A stretch of DNA of 64,000 bases from Mesaphorura yosii (Eukaryota; Arthropoda; Collembola; Poduromorpha; Tullbergiidae): the NCBI GenBank assembly GCA_009869945.1, contig WIXG01000101.1, positions 160,865 to 224,864 of the forward strand, given 5' to 3'. A program made the translations under genes and the position numbers. Each line of letters starts with the position of its first letter. Within the stretch, counting starts at the first letter, position 1. Positions 38,524-48,342 of the stretch are shown piece after piece. Under the pieces are notes generated by a model. It saw nothing but the letters and a program-made list of their open reading frames with translations. It did no database searches and was not told where the DNA came from.

Positions 38524-41500
38524 ATGGAAGTCATCAGTCGTCCATCAGCGCCTGCTTCGGACCGTCATTCAAGTATTCGCATCCTCAGCAGTTACAGCAG
38601 CCACGACCCCAGCTTGGTTGACGGTAAACCTGCTTTATACGCTGACAATCTTTACGAGAATGAAGACGAAGAATTTGCGGAGGATGGCGAAGGGGAAACG
38701 CGCTCGACCTCAAAAGCGAGCTTGCATCGGCAACTGCAACGCTTGGGCGAAGGCGATAGCAAAGGCGGACACAAGGCTGCTGTGGCTAAGTTCTGTGGAT
38801 GCCCTCCGTGCGAGTGTGATTTGGATCCAATGCCATTAAACGACCGGGAGGGCGAAGACGAGTGCATTCCGAGCGACGCCATCGAAGAAAAGCCGGTAGA
38901 CCTCTCTGTTCCGTTCTACGAAAAATTGCAAGACCATCTGAGCAACCTCCGCCGGCACTACTGCCTCGACACTCTTGGGAAGCCGCCTCCGACGCGCCTG
39001 ACGAGGGAATTAATTAGTGTATTGCTTATCGAACGAAAGGACATTGGCCAAGTCTTCTGCTACTTGCCGGGAAACGAACTCTACCCGAGGCTTTTGCCGT
39101 AAGTGCAATTTTTACAGGGCGAAAGTGAGAGCCTAAACTGAGATTCTTCGCGTGCAGGCGCCGAGTGAACGACAAGGACATGTGCAACATTTGCTCCGTG
39201 CTCGGCAAGCACATGATGATCTCAACTCTCAATTTCGCGTACAACGACATTGGAGATCTTGGCCTCAAGAGATTAGCGAGAGCTATTAAAGTAAGAAAAG
39301 GCATTTAAGTAAAGTCGCGCTCACCAGAAATGATTGACGATCGTTGCTTGGCCTTCGCCTTCTGGAAGGACTGTTGTTGTTTTTTGTCTTGTGAAGTTCA
39401 ACCAAACCAACTTTCATCTTCATTTTCGTGTGTGTTCCTGCTTTCTTTGATAATAACGCATTGCTTACTGCTTGCTTTCATTTCTCTTGTACTTCAAAGC
39501 TTTGTGGAAACATTTCGCATGTGAACCTGATGCACAACAACTTCACCGCAGTCGGACTCGAGCACCTTCTCCACGCTTTGGTGGACCGAGACCCACTTCA
39601 AACATTACGATTGACCGGAGTCAAATTTGGAGATGCCGTAAGTAAAATGAACTCACGCTCACTCACTCCTGCGGAGAGGAATTCGCATCAATATTTGCCA
39701 ATTACTCACTCTCAATTAATTACTTGCCCACTTGAAATGAAAAACAAACAATTAATTGCCTGACTTCTCGTTTGCTGTGCAGGGAATTGATGTTTTGACA
39801 TGTCTGCTCCTGAGTGGGAAGGCTCCGACCAACCTGGACATTGGAGAGTGTGATTTATCCATCGACGGCTTCCAGACTCTGAGCACCGCACTCCATGCAC
39901 TGGACCACGATATTGATGCTCCGGAGTTCCTGGCTTCCAGAAAACTCCCACTTGACCTGGGTACGTGAGAAATGGACTCTTGCCAAAGCATATTTTAGGG
40001 CTGAGCACACGTAATTTGAGTGAATCAGACCGTCAATTAATTTCATACGCTTCGTTTCCCTGTGGTTCGTGCAAAGAAAAGTATTTAATTGACTCAAAAG
40101 CTCTTCCGGTTGCAGTTTCTCTAGAATTTGATGCTCATAACCTCTGAAAGTACGAGGAATCGTGCGACTTGTGAGATGCTTGTAAACTTTGAGCCCAAAC
40201 AAATCCAAAGCATGATAATATCAAGAAAGAATAAAGTAAGAGGAAAGTAAATTCGATACGCATTTCGTAGGAGGCAGGCTTTTCCAAGAACCAAAGAACC
40301 AAGACTTTCTCCCGCTTTCTACTTTCTTCCTGCTCTTGCTCGTTTAAATATTAAAGTTTACTTGTGCAAAGTTCCATCGTTAACAATGAAGAATGAGGCA
40401 ATTGCCGTTATTATTCGCTTTTGTCGTTCCTCCTGCCTTCTTCGTTTTCCAATAATGTCAATCCTTGTCAATCTTCCAAACTTTAAAAGATAACTTTGTT
40501 TGAACTTGACTGCAATGGAAACTTAATAATTTAGGTCTCAGCAGGAGAGAAACGAATATTCTCAGTCAGTGTCGCGGTCGCAATCGTAATCGCTTCTCCA
40601 GCGAATCCAGTCATGGTATGGCCGTAACGGATCGGTAGAGTGACTTCCTGTGATGTCACTGCGACAGACAACAGACTGCGTTCATGATTTATGAGATGAG
40701 TAGCCAAATTGAAATCAACTGCCAGACTTCCGATTCCGACGGATGAACTTTCTTTCGCCCTTGCGAATGTGAATTCTTGCATCTGTCCTCTAAAGATTTA
40801 TGCGTTCGTCCGCGTCGGGAAGTCGGGATCCACGTGGCCTTGAAATGTTCATACGGATGCGGATGCTGATCAATATTCAATTTCTTCTGTCCTTTTCCTT
40901 TTTCAGAGGCGCTGAAGAACAGGAAGCAGCGCTACAACGACGAAAGAGCCGAAGTATTCGCATTGACGAGCGACAGCGACCCCGCCGCAGCAGAATTGCG
41001 ACGCTGGACCGAGAAGAATGCACAGGTGAATGCTAAAAAGCTGGACTACGCAGTTGCACTAAATTGCCTTTAAGTTAAGATGCCTTTTCAATGTCAATTA
41101 CGTTTTCAGGGCAAGCCAGCCTGGGACAGACAGCAGAAATTAAGAATGGACGGGCAGGAAGAAGAAAAGGAGACTCCGAGCAACAAAATTCCATTAATTT
41201 TTCAAGAGTTTTCAGCCACGCTTCTCGAAAGCCTGTTTGACGTGCAGCACAAACTCAGGGTACCTGAAATCCTTGCACAGTCACGACAGTCGCAGTCTGT
41301 GATAAATTCGGGCACTGAACTAGCAGAGGCAGAGAAAATAACAACGCTCGCACTAGAAAATTTTGAGTTGAGCGCCGCAAATCTGGCGTTCGATGACCTG
41401 CTAAGGCGCAGACTGCTCGCAGATGAATCTGTAGCGGGGCCTGACGACATGGCGGAACGCATCGCGTCTTTGGCGCTTGAAGAAATCCAGCTGTCGGCAG

Positions 41501-44049
41501 GAATCCTTGCGAAATCCCGACAGATCACCGAAAAAGCGAAGCTTCTCGGTTCTCTGGACGAGTACATTCACCAGTACAGGATCAAAGAGCCCCCGAAAGC
41601 GCCCACTGCCGATGCTGAAGATTATCACTCACATCCGGTGGTCAGTCCGAGCCTGTACAAGCTGGACTTCGACGGGGATGAACAGCTCCTCAGCGAATTC
41701 ACGTACGAGCTCGATAACCAAGACGAGGAAGACGCGAACACGCATGAGCAACTTTATCATGGCCAAGTCATCGATTTCAACCAGCCCGTCTTGAAACGGA
41801 ACGTCGACGAAAGCATTGCCAATCAAGTCGCAAAGCTCATGACTCAAGATTTCTTCAGATCGGCTGCCGAAAGCGTTACGGGTAAAAATTTTAAAAGTCG
41901 TTCGCAATTCAAAACAATGGCTACTTAATTGATTTGTATCACTTTTTGATATTTCAGCATCGGGGCCAATCTCAGAGAAGGCCAACATTATCCAGCTGCT
42001 GTACATGGCGCTCGTCGACCTCGAATGCGTACGCGCTGGCGCTTCGGCCCCCAGCAACTACTTCGTGCGAGAGTGCACAGAAGTGATGGATACCGCAATT
42101 GAAGCAGTGCAGGCCGTGCTAATTCCTCGGATCCCGGAGGAGTGCGCAACGCTGAGCGAAGACATGGTGAAGACGTTTGCCCGCAGCCTTGTCGAAACTG
42201 CTAGCAAGTCTTTCTTGAGTCTTCTGAACAATGACACAATTGCTCAGGTAAAAGGAAAAGAAAAAGTAAAAGCGTAGCACGCAATCGGCACGGGTTGTGA
42301 ATTATTACAGTCAGACAAATGATAAATACTGACGGAGTCCTCAAATAAGTTGTAACATTTCAGGCACTGGCTCGTGACGGGTCGCTTGCGTGTCGTCAGG
42401 CCACTTTCCGTCCACACGAAAGGGAACGCGAATCCGAGCCTCAGCCTTCGAACAATGACACCTTGACAGAAGACCAGATTCGCTTCATGGCCATGGAGTT
42501 CGTGAATGGTGCGATAGAAGAGGCAGGCAGATTAATTGGAAGTGGCGATCCATTCGGCTTCCACACGAAACACGCCAACGTCAAAAAGTTTCATGCTGAA
42601 AAGGCGCACGAGCAAGAAAAAAGTACGGGCACGTCCGTGGCGGTGCGTGCAGCAGCACAACAAATCTTGGACGTCGAATTGGGCATCTGTGACGCAGTGG
42701 ATAAGCTGATTGACATGGGTGGACAGCTCGCGGCTGCTGCGAAAGAAGCGCAGGTCTTTTAATTAAGGTTTTCTTTTCAACTAAGTGCTAAGCGTGCTAA
42801 GTGTGTTTACCTGTCGATTCGCGTTTCGGTGTTTCTATTTAAACAGGCGCCGCATGAGTTCGAAAAACTATTCCAAGAAGCTGCAAATGAATTTGTCGCT
42901 TCCTTGTTTGGAGACGTTCGCGAGGAGCTTAGTGAGTACCTGCAAAAAAACGAGCATAGTGGTGGGCAAGAAGAGATCGACAAAGAAGCTCTCAAGCAGC
43001 TGAAGCACGCGCACATTTCGAGACCAACACGCCTCGTTCTCAATCGCCCGTTCTTCGCGCACTATAAAGATTTAATGGCAACCAAATTGGGCGAGTATCT
43101 CGAAGTGAGTGAGACTGCACACAGCAAGCAAAAAAAAATTTCATAAATCTTTAAAGCGAATGGGATTTAAGAATGAATGAAGTCCGCCTGCCTCGCAAAC
43201 TGCGCAGCCAAGCATATTACGATTTGCAATTAGACGGAGAGGATCCCAGTAATTGAAAAATTACTTATTAAAGCAACTTTGATGAATGAACTCGATTCAT
43301 CCAGGGCAATCACACTCTCAAAGCACTTCATATTCAAAAGTGGGGGCTCGGAGAAGACGGGATGCTCAGTCTAATGAATGGATTGATGAAGAACAAGACG
43401 CTGAGGATGCTCGACCTGAGCTGCAACTCCCTTGGCGCGGACGGGATGGAGATGCTGGGTGTGTACTTGGCCACGAATAAGAATTTAAAGCATCTTGTGC
43501 TCAACCATAATGGCCTGAAGGATCCTGGAGTCATGTAAGAGCACTGGAGGAGAATATTTTCATGGTGTGTTCAAATTTTGACCATTGTTTCTTCCTTAGA
43601 AATCTGATTGCTCAAATCGTCGAGTCCAACCTCATCAGCTTGAACATTGCGTACAACAATGTAACCTGGGTTGGACTGGATCGACTGCTCAGAGCGATCC
43701 CTGACACCAAAATCTACGCTCTGTACCTCTGGGGCAACCAATTTGGTCTGGAAACATGGCGAGTACGTCGTCCTCCAGTAGAAAAGTGCTGTTGACCCGT
43801 TGTTACCTGTTGCAAAAGTGTTCTTATGCATATTTCTTTCAGTTGTTCCAACATCTGCTGGCAACCGGGACGTTGACGCACTCCGACACGCTCCTGCAGC
43901 AAATTGACGATGACACATTCTGTACTGTCAAGAATTCCGAGGCGAGAGACGCCATGAACCAATACTACGACGTTCCTCTGAAATGTGAAGGCCTAATTGT
44001 GCCACCGTACATGACAGACCCCGTGTACGCACTGAATTATGAAGATTGA
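38524..44049 (+). CDS. Leucine-rich repeat protein interrupted by AKAP-like helices
   Basis: Twelve exons (38524-39098, 39158-39290, 39500-39637, 39783-39960, 40907-41025, 41110-41881, 41958-42247, 42364-42753, 42847-43104, 43305-43534, 43600-43762, 43843-44049) join without frame breaks into about 1150 residues. Residues 1-165 are acidic and disordered, with a Cys cluster (CGCPPCEC). Ribonuclease-inhibitor-type leucine-rich repeats occupy about 205-330 (ISTLNFAYNDIGDLGLKRLA, ISHVNLMHNNFTAVGLEHLL) and resume at about 950-1085 (LRMLDLSCNSLGADGMEMLG, LISLNIAYNNVTWVGLDRLL). Between them, about 340-950 is helical and contains several amphipathic 18-22-residue helices of the kind that dock PKA RII subunits. 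The best is QIRFMAMEFVNGAIEEA at 774-790. The flanking LRR layout recalls LRRC34-type proteins. The start ATG has a good AAAATGG context. The exon 8 donor (GTCTTT) is weak; read-through would stop after two codons. AATAAA follows at 44076. Confidence 0.8.
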
Positions 44050-44081
44050 TTGTCTGATTGTCCAACACCTTGATTAATAAA

Positions 44082-44491
44082 CTGTTAACATCATTAGAGA
44101 AAAATACAATCTCAAGTTATGCATTCTTGATTGCTGACATAATTATGACGCTTTGCTTTGTACAATTTATTTCTCAGGTGTTAATGATGAGTGTTTTTCT
44201 GTTCGTAGCTATTTTAATGTTCTCTCCGTGTACGTAATTGTAGGATCATGTCAATATGACGTGACATTGCTGACATTCGCAGGTGTCAGATCGAATTAGT
44301 CTTTGTTTGGGCAATAGCTGATTAAGTACTTTAAATTCTTTACTTTGTGAGATATCATGAGCAATTCTTAAATCTTTTGTCTCCTATCATAATACGAGCG
44401 ACTCCAGGTTATCGAGTATAGTTCTTGCAAAATCTAAAACCGATCGTCAACTGTGTTCCTCACAACATAAACGCAGCAATTGCAGAAGAAC
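44082..44491. other. Intergenic, left of the mariner insertion
   Basis: AT-rich sequence with no supported gene; it ends at the TA target dinucleotide (44492-44493). Confidence 0.35.
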
Positions 44492-44493
44492 TA

Positions 44494-44520
44494 CAGGATC
44501 CGCCAGAATTGTTTTGGCCA
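44494..44520 (+). repeat. Left terminal inverted repeat of the mariner
   Basis: Begins CAGGATCCGCCAGAATTG and ends TTTTGGCCA. It is an exact reverse complement of 45770-45796 and is preceded by TA at 44492-44493. Confidence 0.95.
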
Positions 44521-44636
44521 GAGCAAAATCCTTGTAAATCCTTTCCTTTTGGTGCAATCAAAGTGAGATTTGAATACGACTATTTTATGTTCTTTGTCTC
44601 TGTGGTTCCGCCGTGTTTTTGTGAAATCGACTCAAC

Positions 44637-45749
44637 ATGCCGAAGAAAATTGACACCGAAGTGGAACGAACGGTTCGTAGGCTTTCCAACGAAGGGGTTT
44701 CACAAAGAGACGTCGTAAAGCGGATGGCAGCGGCCGGAACAAAAATTTCCAAGTCCACAGTGGCCAACATCGTCAACTGCATTGGAAATCGAAGAAACCA
44801 CAAAATGGTCGGGCTCACATCTCCGAAAACACCACACTCTTTCCATAGCCGCCCATCAAGGTCAAAGGTCATGATCAAGAAGATTGACTTATATACAAGT
44901 AAAGAGAACCCCCCAAGTCAAAAAGAGATGGCTAGGCGGCTGAATACGTCGGAGACTACTGTGGGAAGGATTATCCGTGAGGATTTGAAGAAGAAAATTA
45001 AAAAGAAGGCCCGTGTGCACGCCTTGAAGCCATCACATGTCCAAAATCGAATGACGAATTGTCGCAAACTTTACGAGCGTCTGGCTGGGTCAAAGTGCGA
45101 ATTCACAGTCACACTGGACGAAGCAATGTTTTATCTTCAAGACTGTAATGGTACCAGGAAGATATACTACACAAAACCTGGAGAACCAGACCCAGAATAC
45201 TGTAGCACCAAGAAGGAGAACTTCGGTTAGAAGTTTATGATCGTTGGAGCTTTGACAGGCCGTGGCACTGTGCCATTGATCAAAGTACCAAAAAACGTCA
45301 AAATAAACTCAGATTACTACATTGGGAAGGTACTCAAGCCAATTTTGGAAATTCAAGTTTCAAAAATGTACCCAGGCGAGACAAACAAGATCTTCGTGCA
45401 TCACGACGCCGCTTCGTCGCATACAGCAAAGAAAACGCAAGCGTACGCAGCAGATTTGAAGTCCCGACTCGGAATAACTCTGATACCAAATTCAGAGATC
45501 CCTATAAAAAGTCCTGACGTAAGTCCGATGGACTTTTTTGGATTTGGGTACTTGAAGCAGCGTTTGGAACAAAAGAAAGCTAAGACGCTAGATGGTGTCT
45601 GGAAACATTTGAAAAAGGAATGGAATGGAATCACCGCAGAAAAGGTTCAAGAAGTGTATGGGACATGGAAAACTCGACTTAGATTAGTTAAAGAGGTTCA
45701 GGGGCAACACATTGAACAAACAAAAAAGATTCACAAGCGAAAAGTGTAG
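44637..45749 (+). pseudogene. Mariner transposase with one nonsense codon
   Basis: One reading frame of 371 codons including both stops. Two N-terminal helix-turn-helix units (SNEGVSQRDVVKRMAAAG; SQKEMARRLNTSETTVGRII) bind the inverted repeats in this family. The catalytic triad is visible: Asp in VTLDEAMFYL, Asp in FVHHDAASSH, and Asp in SPDVSPMDFFGFG, 41 residues after the second. A TAG at 45228-45230 interrupts the frame between the first and second Asp; no frameshift is seen. The stop would cut the enzyme before two of its three catalytic residues, so this copy should be non-autonomous unless the codon is read through. Confidence 0.9.
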
Positions 45750-45769
45750 AAGTTATTGAAGTTAATAAA

Positions 45770-45796
45770 TGGCCAAAACAATTCTGGCGGATCCTG
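45770..45796 (-). repeat. Right terminal inverted repeat of the mariner
   Basis: Exact reverse complement of the left repeat, followed by TA at 45797-45798. Confidence 0.95.
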
Positions 45797-45798
45797 TA

Positions 45799-46682
45799 GT
45801 AAGCAGTACCTTCACGGATAGCACAAAGTGCCAGTGCTGCGCACGCTTAGCTCTAACGTTTACTTAACTAGCAATTATCTTTGGATTTTGGGATTGTCGC
45901 CCGGCTTTCGCCAGGCATTCAAAAAATTGTCGTAATACTCATTAAATGTCCCCTTCCACGGAAATCTTTAGTAAAAGGCGAAAGATTTATACGACTTGAA
46001 AGGAGACCAGAGCTTGCCAAACCAGCAGCAGCGGCCGGGGCTTCTTCCAGCCAACACGGGACAGCCGTCCGGCTTTTAATGTTTCAGGCAATGTACTGCT
46101 GACACTACCGGTCTTAGAAAGCCAGTCAATTCTAAAAACTGACGGATACCAATTCGTTTGCAATAATTAGCATCGTTAACTAAGATTAATTGTAAAGGGA
46201 CTTTGGTACATTAAAATTAATGCGATTTGTAACAGCTCTTAATGCTTTTGTTGGTTGGGTGCATCAAGCATGAAGCGTGGCCTTCATGCCATGCCGGCTT
46301 TCGTGGTGTGCGAACGCAGAGTTTTGCTCCATCTACTCATTTGGGCTCAACTAAGGCAGGCGCTTTGACACTGCGTCATGTACCCATTGACCAGTGCTAA
46401 TCAAATACCGCACCAGTGCAGTGCTAATACCAAGTTTCCTTCCTGTGTGGTTTCTGCAGCAAGCCATAGCCGTATTTGGTTTGGGTGGTTTCATTTGAGT
46501 CATGGTTTATCATTGTCAGGCGGTGTGTCGGTACTTGGCTGACAATTGACAATACATCACAATTACAATACTACAGCAGCTACAGTGATAATGAGTTATT
46601 CATGCACTTTCGCTAATTGAGAGGCGTGGGAGTGAATTTAATGCAAGTGGTCTAGTGCAAACACAAATCTTCCAGCATCATC
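45799..46682. other. Intergenic region before ARPC2
   Basis: About 0.9 kb. No coding or RNA gene is supported; the ARPC2 promoter and 5' untranslated region are expected here. Confidence 0.35.
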
Positions 46683-48014
46683 ATGATTTTGTTGGAAATT
46701 AACAACAGAATTTTGGAGGAAACCCTCACCGTCAAGTTTAAGAATGCGCTGAGTGGGTAAGTTTAATGACGACAGACGAGCACAACTAGTTCTGTCTGGT
46801 GGCGTGAATGGTTTGGGGTGGTTGGCAGTTATTGACCTAATTGTATCCTTCTAATGCAGTGTCAAGCCGGACTCGACGGATATCACACTAGCAGACTTCG
46901 ATGGAGTCCTTTTTCATATTTCTAATCATGGGGGCGATAAAACAAAGTTAAAAGTAAGTCTGTTACCCATTGCTTTTGCTTTACTGATGTGGCCGTTTTA
47001 CTTGGAGCACTAATAATGTTATCCTTATGCTTCTGCGTTTCAGGTGAGTATATCACTTAAATTCTACAAGCAATTATTAGAGCATGGTGCTGAGGATTTA
47101 TTGAAAAGAGAATACGGATCCTACTTACTGTACCCTCCAGAAGAAGGTAAAATTCGTGGTTAATAAATCAATCTTCGTAACCAGGTTAGCTAACGTTGAA
47201 ACCGTTTCTTTGCAGGATACAACGTGTCTTTAGTATTTGATTTAGAAAATATACCAAATGACTGGGAAGAACTTGTCAAGAAGGTTGGCCTTCTGAAACG
47301 AAATTGCTTCGCCTCGGTATTTGAAAAATACTTCGAGTTCCAAGAGAATGGAATTGAAGGACAGAAACGTGCTGTTATTCATTATCGTGATGACGAAACT
47401 TTGTAAGTCTGTCGTGGCCTCATGCATTTGCAGTCTGCGTTCGATAAGTTAATCTTAATTTACGGATCATGTTGCCGATGTTCCACTTTAGATACGTCGA
47501 GGCCCAGGCCGACCGCGTGACCGTCGTCTTCAGCACGGTTTTCAGAGACGAAACCGATGTCGTGCTTGGAAAAGTGTTTATGCAAGAATTTCGTGAGGGC
47601 AGGCGTGCGTCCCACACTGCGCCCCATGTTTTATTCTCGCACCGCGAGCCGCCTCTGGAACTCCAGAACACGGGAGCAAAGATAGGAGACAACATTGGCT
47701 ACATTACATTTGTCTTGTTCCCTCGTCACACCAATCGGGAAGCGAGAGATAATACAATCAACCTGATCCACATGTTCCGCGACTATCTGCATTACCATTT
47801 GAAGTGTTCCAAAGCGTATATCCACTCGCGCATGCGCGCCAAGACGTCCGAATTCCTCAAAGTGCTGAATCGTGCAAGACCCGAACCCAAAAATGTCGAG
47901 AAGAAAACTATCACGTAAGTTGTCTCGTTGCCTGACAGATTCTTATCACTTAACATGTTCTAACGTTATGGCTTTTAATTTGACAGGGGAAGAACATTCA
48001 TTCGACGAGAATAA
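46683..48014 (+). CDS. ARPC2: Arp2/3 complex subunit 2 (p34-Arc)
   Basis: Six exons (46683-46756, 46860-46953, 47044-47146, 47216-47402, 47492-47914, 47987-48014) encode about 302 residues, the normal length. The start [15 protein letters not shown] is nearly identical to animal ARPC2. Further hallmarks are [98 protein letters not shown] and [20 protein letters not shown]. The protein forms, with ARPC4, the structural core that holds the complex on the mother actin filament during branch nucleation (literature). The second-to-last exon covers the C-terminal two-fifths. AATAAA lies at 48177-48182. Nothing is unusual; this is a reliable single-copy anchor gene. Confidence 0.97.
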
Positions 48015-48342
48015 TGCTGGCCCACGTAGAGCCCGGTTTTAATTAATTACACTTTACTTACCTGCTTTTTGTTGTGTCCTATTCAACGTCATTGCAATGA
48101 TTACTCTTCATCGAAGTAAGACAAAACAAAGCCAAATGTTACATTGTATTAACTTATTTAATTGATTAGAGGAATTAATAAATTTATACTTGAGAGATGA
48201 GAGCTTAACAGCGAAGATTGCTCACAGCATTTAGACATTTATTCTGATTGAACGCTGATTCGTAATTTTTAAATGGAAATACAAACGCGAAGGCGGGGAA
48301 TTTCAAGGTCATTTACAACTTATTTTTAGTTTCACTTCCTGT

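Larger units (their letters stand above)
44494..45796 (+). mobile_element. Mariner-type DNA transposon, DD41D
   Basis: A 1303-bp element bounded by perfect 27-bp terminal inverted repeats and flanked on both sides by TA, the Tc1/mariner target duplication. It encodes a DDE/D transposase in one frame with a single stop codon. The last two catalytic Asp residues are separated by 41 residues, the spacing of the DD41D (rosa-type) mariners. The element sits between the LRR gene and ARPC2 and disrupts neither. Identical repeats and an almost intact frame suggest a fairly recent insertion. Movement would require transposase from another copy. Confidence 0.92.

Noticed and set aside
44425-44718. Frame running across the left end of the mariner
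   Set aside because: It crosses the inverted repeat and is out of frame with the transposase; it is a chance frame.
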